Source: Bacillota bacterium
Lineage (GTDB): Bacteria > Vulcanimicrobiota > JAJTBE01
Assembly (NCBI GenBank): GCA_021287065.1
Contig: JAJTBE010000025.1
Span: 1 to 57,988, forward strand
Length of the DNA stretch: 57,988 nucleotides
Direction: 5' to 3'
A model generated the notes under the pieces. The model searched no databases and was not told the DNA's origin. It worked only from the letters and a program-made list of their open reading frames with translations. Of the stretch, positions 8,063-16,636 are shown one piece after another (position 1 is the stretch's first letter; every line of letters begins with the position of its first letter). A program made the translations under genes and the position numbers.

Positions 8063-8827
8063 ATGAATAATGATTTTATAGTAGAAGAAATTACCCGTCT
8101 TGTGATGGAAGAACTGTCTAAAATGTCAGGACTTCCCCGGACACCGGTTTCAACACCTGGCGGCATAAATGTCCTCGTTATTTTAGACGAGGAAAATGAT
8201 GATGTGGGAGAACTTTTCCAGAGCCTTTCCAAAGTTTCCGGCGGAGCACCCCATTATCATATTTACGCGCCTGAGCATCTTGCAGGACAGGTAAAAGCAT
8301 CAGCAGGATTCCTCCCATTTACACCCGTCGAAAACCTGAAAAGGCATCAATACCGCAAGTATGTAGCCGGGTTCGACAGGGTTGTTGTCCCCTATCTAAC
8401 AGTTAGCACACTGGCAAAGATAGCAGGACTTATCGGAGACGAACCTGCATCAGGTTTGTGCATCCACGCCCTGATGGCGGGAAAACCGGTTACGGTATGC
8501 ACGGACGGGATTCACGCGCTCAACTATTCTTCTGTGGGAACAGGCAACAAACTCATGGGTATGATCAGGGATCATATGAAAGCTATAGAAGAAATGGGCG
8601 TAGAAACAGTCCAGCTGAAAAGCCTGACCGAAAAGTTTGCGCCCGCTCCGGGACAACCCGTCCAGCCATCCCCTGCCCCGTCAGTAAAGGCAGTGGTAAC
8701 CAATGATGATGTAATGGTGGCAGTAAACCAGAAACAAAAAGCCCTCTACTTCCCATCAGGCTCAATAATAACCCCCCTTGCCAGGGAAACCGCAGATGCC
8801 TATGGGATAGAGATACATATTGTTTAG
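8063..8827 (+). CDS. BMC-associated flavoprotein with encapsulation peptide
   Basis: 254 residues. The N-terminus NNDFIVEEITRLVMEELSKMSG is an amphipathic helix like those on PduL and the aldehyde dehydrogenase here, followed by a Pro-rich linker, so the protein is probably cargo. The core (VLVILDEENDDVGELF, then VVPYLTVSTLAKIAGLIGDEPASGLCIHALMAGKPVTV) resembles the flavoprotein family of phosphopantothenoylcysteine decarboxylase-like FMN proteins found in several BMC loci. A Pro/Ala linker near residue 200 leads to a short C-terminal domain. A redox or cofactor role in the compartment is likely but unproven. No clear ribosome site precedes the ATG. Confidence 0.7.
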   Translation: MNNDFIVEEITRLVMEELSKMSGLPRTPVSTPGGINVLVILDEENDDVGELFQSLSKVSGGAPHYHIYAPEHLAGQVKASAGFLPFTPVENLKRHQYRKYVAGFDRVVVPYLTVSTLAKIAGLIGDEPASGLCIHALMAGKPVTVCTDGIHALNYSSVGTGNKLMGMIRDHMKAIEEMGVETVQLKSLTEKFAPAPGQPVQPSPAPSVKAVVTNDDVMVAVNQKQKALYFPSGSIITPLARETADAYGIEIHIV

Positions 8828-8865
8828 CTGGTTGAAACCGGATAAGAGGTAGGATTTCCCCTGAC

Positions 8866-8885
8866 CACCGGGCTGAAGCCCGGTG
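8866..8885. repeat. perfect palindromic hairpin with TGAA loop
   Basis: CACCGGGC pairs with GCCCGGTG around a TGAA tetraloop. Other hairpins in the window share the loop with different stems (55990-56007 and 57615-57630), and 55849-55868 shares the outer CACCGGG stem with a different loop. It probably belongs to a dispersed palindrome family rather than being an operon-specific signal. Confidence 0.7.
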
Positions 8886-8948
8886 TTTATACCAGTGGTA
8901 AATCATTTGTTTAAAATTTAGCATATCAATAACTCGAGGGGGTCCATT

Positions 8949-10376
8949 ATGGATATTTCTAAGGATCAGATTGCCCTTATTGTTAAGGAAGTTCTTGATA
9001 AATACTCTGGTGGGGCGGGAGCTCCGGCGGTTCCTTCATATGGAGGAAGAAACGGGATTTTCCCCACTATGGATGAAGCTGTGGATGCGGCGGAAATTGC
9101 TCAGAAGCAGTTTATTAAGCTGACTCTGGACACCCGCAAACAGATTATCGAATCCATCCGCAGAAAATCTCTTGCCAATGTCAGGCTTCTGGCGGAAATG
9201 GCCGTCAGTGAAACAGGCATGGGCAGAGTTGAGGACAAGATTGCCAAAAAGACAATAGCGGCGACCAAGACCCCCGGCATAGAGGATCTTGTGCCTGAAG
9301 CCTATACAGGCGACGGCGGTCTTACACTTGTGGAGCATGGCCCCTTTGGCCTTGTCGGTTCGATTACACCCAGCACCAACCCCGGTGCTACGGTTATCAA
9401 TAACACAATTTCGATGATTGCTGCAGGAAACGGCGTTGTTTTCAATTTCCATCCATCAGCAAAAAGAGTCAGCCAGAAGGCTCTCACTCTTATGAACGAA
9501 GCAATACAGGAAGCGGGCGGACCGCCCAATCTGGTTACAACCGTTGAAAATCCCACTATGCAGACAAGCGTTGAGCTTATGAAGCATAAAAAGATCAGAC
9601 TGATGGCAGTAACCGGTGGCCCTGAAGTGGTTCATACAGCTATGACCCAGTCAGGCAAGAGAGTCATCGGCGCAGGTCCGGGCAATCCACCTGTGGTGGT
9701 TGACGAAACCGCAGATCTCGATCTGGCAGGCAGGGAAATCGTCCTCGGTGCATCTTTTGACAACAACATTATGTGCACATGCGAAAAAGAAGTTTTCTGC
9801 GTGGATGCGGTTTGTGACGAACTTATACGCAAACTGCAGGATAACGGAGCGTTTCTGCTCAACGCCTATCAGACTGATCAGCTTACAGCCAATGTAATCA
9901 ATCCGGCGCAGGTTGGACAGAAACACCCTACCGCCAACAAAAAGTTTGTTGGTAAAAACGCTTCTGTTCTTGCAAAATCCATCGGGCTTGACCTCCCGTC
10001 CGAAACCAGGCTTCTCATATGCGAAGTCCATCGGGATCATCCCCTTCTGTATGCCGAACAGCTTATGCCTGTTCTTCCCATATGCAGGGTGAGAAATGTG
10101 GAAGAAGCTATCGAACTTGCGGTTCATGCAGAACACGGATTTATGCATACAGCGTCAATGTTCTCAAAAAGCGTAGAAAACCTTTCCCGGATGGCTTACA
10201 GAATCAATGCAACCATATTTGTAAAGAACGCAGCGACTCTGGCAGGACTGGGCGGAAGAGGCGAAGGACATACGAGTCTTACTATTGCAGGTCCCACAGG
10301 AGAAGGACCCACATCGGCAAGATCCTTCACAAGATACCGCAGATGCGTTCTCGTGGATTATTTCAGAATTATTTAA
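8949..10376 (+). CDS. CoA-acylating aldehyde dehydrogenase of a BMC (EutE/PduP type)
   Basis: 475 residues; GAGGGGG lies 7 bases before the ATG. Oxidises an aldehyde with NAD+ and CoA to acyl-CoA, the core step of aldehyde-type metabolosomes. The N-terminal helix (DISKDQIALIVKEVLDKYSGG) is an encapsulation peptide. The Rossmann region has GSITPSTNPGATVINN and VTGGPEVVHTAM, and the nucleophile is Cys276 in FDNNIMCTCEKE; the usual family motif is NNxPCxxEK. The C-terminus (GRGEGHTSLTIAGPTGEGPTSARSFTRYRRC) is typical of EutE/PduP. With PduL it converts an aldehyde to acyl-phosphate. The enzyme that makes the aldehyde is not in the window, so the substrate is unknown. Confidence 0.95.
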   Translation: MDISKDQIALIVKEVLDKYSGGAGAPAVPSYGGRNGIFPTMDEAVDAAEIAQKQFIKLTLDTRKQIIESIRRKSLANVRLLAEMAVSETGMGRVEDKIAKKTIAATKTPGIEDLVPEAYTGDGGLTLVEHGPFGLVGSITPSTNPGATVINNTISMIAAGNGVVFNFHPSAKRVSQKALTLMNEAIQEAGGPPNLVTTVENPTMQTSVELMKHKKIRLMAVTGGPEVVHTAMTQSGKRVIGAGPGNPPVVVDETADLDLAGREIVLGASFDNNIMCTCEKEVFCVDAVCDELIRKLQDNGAFLLNAYQTDQLTANVINPAQVGQKHPTANKKFVGKNASVLAKSIGLDLPSETRLLICEVHRDHPLLYAEQLMPVLPICRVRNVEEAIELAVHAEHGFMHTASMFSKSVENLSRMAYRINATIFVKNAATLAGLGGRGEGHTSLTIAGPTGEGPTSARSFTRYRRCVLVDYFRII

Positions 10377-10404
10377 GTCTGAAATCAAGCCAAAAAACGA
10401 AGTT

Positions 10405-10452
10405 TTTATAAAATCACTGCTTATGAAATCAGGTAAGTAGTGATTTTTATTT
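10405..10452. terminator. bidirectional intrinsic terminator
   Basis: A 13-bp stem with one G-U pair joins 10411-10423 and 10434-10446 (AAATCACTGCTTA with TAAGTAGTGATTT), followed by TTTTAT. It ends the BMC operon and probably the convergent radical SAM gene. Confidence 0.8.
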
Positions 10453-11458
10453 ATACCCCAAGCCACTTTTCCACAAATGGCATGATTTTCCGGCGCATCG
10501 GATCATCTGCCAGCGCTCCTGCGATCATCATCGGCAGGCTTGCCGTCAGGGGTCTGCAGTGGCTGCATAATTTTATTTCTACGGATTTTCCTTCTGCGTG
10601 TGCTTTTCTGAGGCTCTGCATAGGTTTGCCGTTCCAGATATCTGCTATACTTTCTTTACAGGCATCTCCGAGTTTATTAATATTATCAAAATCAACGCAG
10701 CAGGGAACTACCGTTCCATCCTGAGTTACAACAAGGCTTTTCCACAGATAGAGGCAGGAAGCGTTTTTTTTACTTTTTTTCTTTACCGCATCAATTTCCG
10801 GATCAAGTCGGTCTGTGTCAGGATCAAAGGGTATGTATTTTTTTATTCTCACTGCGTCTGCACCGGAATTTTTCCAGAAATCGAGGTAAGATCGGATTTC
10901 CTTATCTGTTTCAGTAGTATGAATCATCTGAATGACTGTATAAATTTTCTTGTTGACAGAGAGAAAATGCCTGATGTTTCGGAGGGTTTTGTCAAAATCC
11001 GCTCCTTTTCTGATTCTTTCATAAAGCTCAGGATTTGACGAATCAAAGGATATATTCAGAAAATTCAGCCCGGAGTTAATCAACCTGCGGGAAATATCCT
11101 CATCCATCATAGTGGCGTTTGTGTTGAGAACGGTAAACAGGTTTCTTTCACTGCAATAACGGATCAACTCCGCCCATTGCGGATTGAATTCAAATTCACC
11201 GAAAAGGTCGAGATCTATGGTTTCTATATAATCTTTAACCTGATCAATAACATGGGTAAAAAGCGAAATTTCCATGCTGCCCGCAGATCTGGTCATTTTT
11301 CTCCGGGGGCACATGATGCAGTTAAGGTTGCAGAGATTTGTAAGTTCGAGAGTAATAAAAGAGGGCAGCGAACGGCAATGCGTCCTGCCCGTCAGATATT
11401 CATAATGCTGGCTTATCCGATTGAAGAGATAACGGGGCGACAGAGTGTATCTGCTGAT
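10451..11458 (-). CDS. radical SAM protein with SPASM-like C-terminus (non-standard start)
   Basis: The [4Fe-4S] radical SAM motif reads CNLNCIMC and lies upstream of the first ATG (11314), so that ATG cannot be the start. The frame stays open back into cutA with no ATG, GTG or TTG. An ATC at 11458 follows AGGAG (11467-11463) by 4 bases and gives 335 residues; I use it provisionally. The C-terminal part carries the Cys pattern CLYLW...PCC...CSHC of a SPASM-type auxiliary cluster region. The SD lies next to the cutA stop, which suggests translational coupling. Such enzymes often modify peptides or proteins, but no precursor peptide is visible here, so the substrate is unknown. Confidence 0.8.
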   Translation of the reverse strand: MSRYTLSPRYLFNRISQHYEYLTGRTHCRSLPSFITLELTNLCNLNCIMCPRRKMTRSAGSMEISLFTHVIDQVKDYIETIDLDLFGEFEFNPQWAELIRYCSERNLFTVLNTNATMMDEDISRRLINSGLNFLNISFDSSNPELYERIRKGADFDKTLRNIRHFLSVNKKIYTVIQMIHTTETDKEIRSYLDFWKNSGADAVRIKKYIPFDPDTDRLDPEIDAVKKKSKKNASCLYLWKSLVVTQDGTVVPCCVDFDNINKLGDACKESIADIWNGKPMQSLRKAHAEGKSVEIKLCSHCRPLTASLPMMIAGALADDPMRRKIMPFVEKWLGV

Positions 11459-11468
11459 TAAACTCCTG

Positions 11469-11786
11469 TTATCCCCTTGCCTGGGCTGTGGATTCGAGGA
11501 CCCAGATGTAATAATTTTCGTTCCACTCCTTCACTTCCAGTGTGGCAACTTCGGGTGTTTCAAAGGAGTTCAGTTCGATAAGGCGTTTTTCAAGCTTTTT
11601 CAAAAGTTCGATGCGGGTTCTCATGATAAGCATGGACTCAGACTGTGTAAGCGCTTCACCTTTCCATCTCACTTTGGTTGTGATTCCGGGCAGAATGTTG
11701 CAGCTTGCAATAAGTCTTTCGTGAAGCAGGGTATCTGCTATCAGTTCCGCTTCATCAGGCTTGCAGGTGGTCATTACAATTCTCAT
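11469..11786 (-). CDS. cutA: divalent-cation tolerance protein CutA
   Basis: 105 residues, the standard length for this trimeric ferredoxin-like protein. Landmarks: MRIVMTTCKPDEAELIA at the start, LIASCNILPGITTKVRWKGE, MLIMRTR and the closing ETPEVATLEVKEWNENYYIWV. CutA proteins are linked to copper and other divalent cation tolerance, though the molecular role is unsettled. GAGAGG lies about 8 bases before the ATG. It overlaps the leader of the radical SAM gene and probably shares its transcript. Confidence 0.95.
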   Translation of the reverse strand: MRIVMTTCKPDEAELIADTLLHERLIASCNILPGITTKVRWKGEALTQSESMLIMRTRIELLKKLEKRLIELNSFETPEVATLEVKEWNENYYIWVLESTAQARG

Positions 11787-11854
11787 TTTATGAACCTCTC
11801 ATCCTTATCCTTATAGATTGCATATTCTCAACTAATGCCAATTATCCTTCCGTA

Positions 11855-12679
11855 TCAGGGGATGTCAGGTTCATATACTACCCTGTCGAACTCGGGATGT
11901 ATATAATCGCTTCCGATTTTTTCATGTTTGAGAAAAACCGTATTCCCCTTTGAGAACAACTTCACAGGCATATCTTTTGACTGCATTTCAAAAGCAGAAT
12001 CCTCACAGGCACAGCCTATTGCTTCCATAATCGGGCATCTGCGGGTGGTTGAAACATAGGCGTAGGGGTAATAAAACGAAAGAGGAAGGCTACAGTCTTC
12101 CGATAGCTGGAGGTCTATTCCCTGAAGGAGCAGATCAAGCTCAAGCCTGATTACACCGGCGGATTTGAGAAAGTTGAGCAGCTCGGGAATATCCAGATGA
12201 TTCTTCCGTGCTGAAATATACGCATTGGGATTTGCTTCTTTAATAAGTTCGATTCGGGGTCCTGTTTTCTGTTTAGCGAGAAGCCTGCCGGCAACAAGAG
12301 GAAATCTGTTTCCGTATTTTTCGGGGATATACTGAAGCATTCCCCAGTCTGAAACAAGAATTTCCGGATAATATTTTTTTCTGTCAAAGTGCTCAAGGAT
12401 TTTGTCAACAGCAGCTATGCCGTTTTCCGGCAGAAAGGGAGTAACGAATGTAAAATTAAAATCGTTTCTTCTGCAAAAAACAGCAATTTCATCAACGGTA
12501 TTAACTGAAGGAAGCCTGCGCCAGCAGAATTCAGGCCCGAAATAAATTCTGGAAAAACCTTCCAGTTTGTGCCGATTCTGCAAAAAAGCACTTTCCACAG
12601 GGAACAGAACAGCCTTCTCACCTTTAAACCAGGGGAGTTCTTCATCAATTGTTCTGGCTGGAAACATCATCTTATTCAT
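11855..12679 (-). CDS. U32 peptidase-like (YhbV/UbiV-like) protein
   Basis: 274 residues from the ATG at 12679 (MNKMMFPARTIDEE); the frame is open 36 residues further but that stretch is Cys/Lys-rich and unlike a coding start. No strong ribosome site is seen for either. The core resembles the U32 TIM-barrel family: ILVSDWGMLQYIPEKYG, FPLVAGRLLAKQ, and later ELDLLLQGIDL. Near the end TRRCPIMEAIGCACE gives three Cys, which in some U32 members bind an Fe-S cluster. The family includes collagenase-like peptidases, tRNA/rRNA hydroxylation factors and the UbiU/UbiV hydroxylation proteins, so no specific reaction can be assigned. Confidence 0.5.
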   Translation of the reverse strand: MNKMMFPARTIDEELPWFKGEKAVLFPVESAFLQNRHKLEGFSRIYFGPEFCWRRLPSVNTVDEIAVFCRRNDFNFTFVTPFLPENGIAAVDKILEHFDRKKYYPEILVSDWGMLQYIPEKYGNRFPLVAGRLLAKQKTGPRIELIKEANPNAYISARKNHLDIPELLNFLKSAGVIRLELDLLLQGIDLQLSEDCSLPLSFYYPYAYVSTTRRCPIMEAIGCACEDSAFEMQSKDMPVKLFSKGNTVFLKHEKIGSDYIHPEFDRVVYEPDIP

Positions 12680-12810
12680 TGCAAAAAGTTTAACACAGGT
12701 TGAGTCCGGTTTCAACCCACAGGTTTTATTGCATTTTAGTTTTTGAATGAAAGGAATGCAAGGTTTAACGAAAAATAGAAAAAGCATAATATCGCGTTAA
12801 GGAGTTCAGT

Positions 12811-14016
12811 ATGACACTTCCGTTTAAACCCGAATTTGATTTTATATCGGACAGAGCTAAAAACATAAAGAGTTCAGGCATCAGAAAAGCTTTTGATATG
12901 GCTGCCGCATTGAAGGATGTTATCCACCTTGGCCTTGGCGAGCCTGATTTCGAAGCTCCCGAGGAATTAAAAGCACTGCTTAAAATGGCTGTTGATGACG
13001 GGTTCAGCCACTATACACCCAATGCGGGAATGATGGATTTCCGTATTGTTCTGGCAGAAAAACTGAAAGAGGAAAACGGTATAGAATATGACCCCGTCAA
13101 TGAAATCATAGCAACGGTGGGAGCTATGAATGCCATACATCTGGCTATTCTCTGCCTCGTTAACCCCGGCGACGAAGTTCTGCTTCAGGATCCTGCTTTT
13201 GTAGGGTTTGAACCCTGTGTGATTATGTCCGGAGGAGTACCGGTAAAAGTACCCCTCAGAGAAGAGTTTAATTTTGAAATTCAGCCTGAAGACATAGAAG
13301 CCCGCATAACACCTAAAACAAAAGTTATGATAATAAATTCCCCCCATAATCCTACAGGAGCTGTTCTGCAAAGGGAATCCATGGAAAAAATAGCTGCGCT
13401 GGCGCAAAAACATGGAATTTTCATAATTTCTGACGAAGTTTACGAAAAACTGGTTTATGACGGACTTTCACATGTGAGTTTTGCTTCACTGCCGGGAATG
13501 AAAGATCAGGTCCTCACAGTCCAAAGCTTCTCAAAAACATACTGTATCTGCGGCTGGAGAATAGGCTATGCAGCAGGACCATCATCCCTGATCAACCAGA
13601 TGATTAAATTCCAGCAGTTTGACGCGGTTCACCCCCCTGCTCCTATGCAGAAAGCAAGCATATTCTTTGTGAAAAGATCCAGAGAATTTGTGGAACTGAT
13701 CAAAAAGATTTATGTTGCAAGACGCGACTATATGGTGGACAGGCTGAATTCCATCGGCGACTATTCCTGTGTCCGCCCCCATGGAGCTTTCTATCTGTTC
13801 CTTAATATCAAAAAATTAGGCTATACATCAGAAGACTATACAAGATTTCTGCTTGAAAAATACCGGATAGTAACAGTTCCCGGCAGCGTCCTCGGTGATG
13901 CAGGGGAAGGCTACATCCGTATATGCCTTACAGTGCCCATTGAACAGATTCAGGTAGCCTGTATAAGACTTGAACAGGCAGCTAAATACGCACTCAGCGG
14001 AGCTCCTCTGTTCTAA
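12811..14016 (+). CDS. class I/II pyridoxal-phosphate aminotransferase
   Basis: 401 residues, normal for fold-type I aspartate/aromatic aminotransferases; AAGGAG is 6 bases upstream. Landmarks in order: LGLGEPDFEAPEELK, the Asn-Pro motif INSPHNPTGAV, ISDEVYEKLVYDG with the cofactor-ring Asp and Tyr, and the PLP Schiff-base Lys in SFSKTYCICGWRIGY; the Arg that binds the substrate carboxylate is in the C-terminal GYIRICLT. It transfers an amino group between an amino acid and a 2-oxo acid in the cytosol. The substrate cannot be fixed from sequence. It starts 130 bases from the divergent U32-like gene. Confidence 0.93.
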   Translation: MTLPFKPEFDFISDRAKNIKSSGIRKAFDMAAALKDVIHLGLGEPDFEAPEELKALLKMAVDDGFSHYTPNAGMMDFRIVLAEKLKEENGIEYDPVNEIIATVGAMNAIHLAILCLVNPGDEVLLQDPAFVGFEPCVIMSGGVPVKVPLREEFNFEIQPEDIEARITPKTKVMIINSPHNPTGAVLQRESMEKIAALAQKHGIFIISDEVYEKLVYDGLSHVSFASLPGMKDQVLTVQSFSKTYCICGWRIGYAAGPSSLINQMIKFQQFDAVHPPAPMQKASIFFVKRSREFVELIKKIYVARRDYMVDRLNSIGDYSCVRPHGAFYLFLNIKKLGYTSEDYTRFLLEKYRIVTVPGSVLGDAGEGYIRICLTVPIEQIQVACIRLEQAAKYALSGAPLF

Positions 14017-14043
14017 GTCAATTTTATTTTGGTGGTTTTTTTA

Positions 14044-15879
14044 ATGAATTGTCCCAGTTGTGGTAAAACTATAAAAGAAAACGCAGCTTTCTGCGTATTT
14101 TGCGGTTCGAAGGTGTCTGCCGGCTCATTTGCCATACCCGCTCAGACACCTGTAAATCAGGTGGTTTCCTCCCAGTCTGCTCAGCAGACTAAACCGATGA
14201 TTGACAGTCAGGGCGGAAGAAAACTCCTGAATAACCGTTATGCTATTGAAAAAGAGATAGGCAGAGGCGGTATGGGAAGGGTCTATCTGGCTCTTGATAC
14301 AAAAATGGACGGCAGGCTTGTTATCAAGGAAATGCTTCCCCAGGCAGCCGATACTGTAAACCGGGCTTATCTGGAAAAAAGGTTTATAGAAGAGGCAAAA
14401 CTACTGTTCAATCTCAAACATCCGGGCCTCCCCGGCGTTCTTGACTATTTTGTGGAAGGTTCAAGCCTGTTTCTGGTCATGGAATTCATCAACGGAAAAA
14501 ACCTCGATGATATTCAGAAAGACTTCAGACACGGACAGGTAGATTTGGAAAAGGGCCTGAACTGGATGAAGCAGATTATCGATATTCTGATTTTTCTGCA
14601 TAATCAGGTCCCCCCTGTGGTTCACAGGGATATTAAACCTGCCAATATTCTTCTTACCCCTGAGGGAAAGATTTATCTCGTGGATTTCGGTGTTGCCAGA
14701 ACAATAGGAATTCAGTCTGTAACCCAGACAGCAGTTGGAACTTACGGCTACGCTTCCCCGGAGCATTATTCGGGTAAAATCGCCCTTTCGTCTGATATAT
14801 ACAGCCTCGGGGCAACTTTCCATCATCTGTTTTCAGGTGTAAGCCCCCAGGAAAACGATCCCTTTAAGTTTACGCCTCTGTCCAGATACAGAACCGATAT
14901 TCCGGAAGAACTGGACAGAATCATCATAAAAATGACCAAACAGGAAAGGTCGGAAAGGTATTCCAGAATCGAAGAGGTTTTAAATGATCTCAACGCCATT
15001 GGCTCCGGAACTCCCGCACCACTTTCCGCCTCTGCCCCTGTTATGCCGGTTGCACCTCCTGTGCAGATAAGGCAAGCTGAACCGGTTGGGCCTGTTATTC
15101 CCCCTGCATCCGTTCAATCTTCAAAATCGACACAGATTGCTTTTGAAGCTCCACCTTTAAAAGTGAAAGAGTATGCAGAAGATAAGGGAGCCGCTAAGAA
15201 AAAGAATCAGGAAGAGGAAAAAAACGAAGGAAAGAAACCTGTAAAAACGATTCTTGCAGTAGCTATTGTTCTGTTTCTGATTTTCGGAGTATGGACTATT
15301 GCCGGATTAAGCAGAAAGGATCACAGACTTCAGGTAAAAGACGAATCAACCGCAAAGGTTGTGGCTGTCAAAAAGAAAGATAAGCTGATTACATCACCTA
15401 CACCTTCTCCCCTGATTTCCGCCACGCCTTCAGCTTCCCCGTCGCCATCTCCTTCGAAAACGGAAGCTTCACCGACTCCTGAGGAGAATATTCTTGCGGA
15501 ATTTCCCGAAGAAACACATCCACAGGCTAATGAAGGCTATTTTATCGAGTGCGGCAGTTTTGATGCTCCGAATAAAGCTCTGGAAATAGCAAAAAGGCTC
15601 CGGGCTTTTCAATTTAAGCCCACACTCGGAAAAGAAAACGGTTTGATAGTCGTTTATGCTGCAAATTCTCAGAATCCCATTGATATAGCTAAGGATTTCG
15701 ACAATCTCAAAGCAAACGCGTTCAAGCCGATTATCATAACCTATAAATCAGGTTCAAGGCAGGAACTGGATCGAAACGATGCGGAATTCCAGCAGCCTCA
15801 GGCTCAATCTCCGACACCGGAGCCGTCAGCTACTCAGCAGCCTTCATCGGTGAATGACGGAAGTCAGTCGGACAAATAA
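14044..15879 (+). CDS. transmembrane Ser/Thr protein kinase with N-terminal zinc ribbon and C-terminal SPOR domain
   Basis: 611 residues from the ATG at 14044 (GGTGG 8 bases upstream). Order: zinc ribbon with Cys3/Cys6 and Cys18/Cys21; Hanks-type kinase with P-loop GRGGMG (73-78), ATP Lys95, HRD catalytic loop (His194-Asp196) and DFG (214-216), then a GTYGYASPEHY activation segment; a Pro/Ala-rich linker; one transmembrane helix near 402-422; a Pro/Ser/Thr-rich spacer; and a SPOR-like domain near 495-570 (YFIECGSFDAPNKALEIAKRL). The kinase faces the cytosol and the SPOR domain the periplasm, where SPOR domains bind peptidoglycan stripped of stem peptides. It replaces the PASTA sensor of PknB-like kinases. 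All catalytic residues are present. Confidence 0.93.
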   Translation: MNCPSCGKTIKENAAFCVFCGSKVSAGSFAIPAQTPVNQVVSSQSAQQTKPMIDSQGGRKLLNNRYAIEKEIGRGGMGRVYLALDTKMDGRLVIKEMLPQAADTVNRAYLEKRFIEEAKLLFNLKHPGLPGVLDYFVEGSSLFLVMEFINGKNLDDIQKDFRHGQVDLEKGLNWMKQIIDILIFLHNQVPPVVHRDIKPANILLTPEGKIYLVDFGVARTIGIQSVTQTAVGTYGYASPEHYSGKIALSSDIYSLGATFHHLFSGVSPQENDPFKFTPLSRYRTDIPEELDRIIIKMTKQERSERYSRIEEVLNDLNAIGSGTPAPLSASAPVMPVAPPVQIRQAEPVGPVIPPASVQSSKSTQIAFEAPPLKVKEYAEDKGAAKKKNQEEEKNEGKKPVKTILAVAIVLFLIFGVWTIAGLSRKDHRLQVKDESTAKVVAVKKKDKLITSPTPSPLISATPSASPSPSPSKTEASPTPEENILAEFPEETHPQANEGYFIECGSFDAPNKALEIAKRLRAFQFKPTLGKENGLIVVYAANSQNPIDIAKDFDNLKANAFKPIIITYKSGSRQELDRNDAEFQQPQAQSPTPEPSATQQPSSVNDGSQSDK

Positions 15880-15917
15880 AACTAATTCTGCAAATTTACA
15901 ATCGGCAACACTACCGA

Positions 15918-15977
15918 AATCAAAAGGGACTTATGATACTGCAAATCTGCACTTCATAAGTCCCATTGTTTTTTATT
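15918..15977. terminator. bidirectional intrinsic terminator
   Basis: An 11-bp perfect stem GGGACTTATGA (15926-15936) with TCATAAGTCCC (15954-15964) is flanked by AAAA on the left and ATTGTTTTTTATT on the right. It separates the kinase gene from the convergent secreted-protein gene. Confidence 0.85.
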
Positions 15978-15986
15978 GTTGAACCA

Positions 15987-16469
15987 CTACTGAATAAAGT
16001 CGAAAATCACCCATTTACCTTCTTCTTTTTTGAGGAGAAGTTTATCTCTGGAATCTTCAGTGGAAGTTTTCCCGTCGCTTGTTACTTTAGCTGAATAAGT
16101 TGCTGTTACTTCAACAACTCCATTGCATTTTTCCGCTGATGACATCTGGATTTTGCCAAAGGAAAGCGAAACTGATTTATCTTTTACTGCACTTGTCATA
16201 ACCAAAGCGAGTCCGAGATTGTGGCCTATGCCTTCGGGTGAGTTTGAATCAGCAAATTTCTTCAGGATATCCACTGAAACAATATTCATTATATTGTCCA
16301 AATCCCCGGCCTGAAGGCATTTGTAAAATGCTCTGGCTGTTTTCTGTGCTTCAGCCTGTTTATCAAAGCAAGCTTTAAACTCCGGAGAAACTTCAGCTTC
16401 GCAAAAGCCTGCCTTTGCAACTGTAAAGATAAAAAACAGAGCCAGAACTACCGCAAATAATTTTTTCAT
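15987..16469 (-). CDS. small secreted protein, NTF2/DUF4878-like
   Basis: 160 residues with a Sec signal peptide (MKKLFAVVLALFFIFTVAKAGFCEA). The mature part pairs a helix containing KTARAFYKCLQAGDLDNIMNIVS with a sheet ending in RDKLLLKKEEGKWVIFDF, the usual layout of NTF2-like or DUF4878 proteins that carry an 'ARAFY ... GD' helix. AAGGAG precedes the ATG by about 8 bases. No catalytic residues can be inferred; it is probably periplasmic and may bind a small ligand or a partner. Confidence 0.7.
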   Translation of the reverse strand: MKKLFAVVLALFFIFTVAKAGFCEAEVSPEFKACFDKQAEAQKTARAFYKCLQAGDLDNIMNIVSVDILKKFADSNSPEGIGHNLGLALVMTSAVKDKSVSLSFGKIQMSSAEKCNGVVEVTATYSAKVTSDGKTSTEDSRDKLLLKKEEGKWVIFDFIQ

Positions 16470-16636
16470 AATAAATACTCCTTAAAATGTGAGCATTGAA
16501 TTTACTGTGAATTGTAGAAGTACTTGAGTTATTTATCAAGTGTTAATCAAATTTTAACATTACGGGAATTGTTAGACCTTTTTTGTCCTGTTATAATATA
16601 AATTAAGAATTGACTTTTAAAGTCATGAAGGAGCAG

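Noticed and set aside
9036-10148. Minus-strand ORFs inside the aldehyde dehydrogenase gene
   Set aside because: Shadows of a clear, conserved enzyme gene on the other strand.
11314-11314. ATG at 11314 as start of the radical SAM gene
   Set aside because: It would remove the first two cysteines of the cluster motif, which lie upstream in the same open frame.
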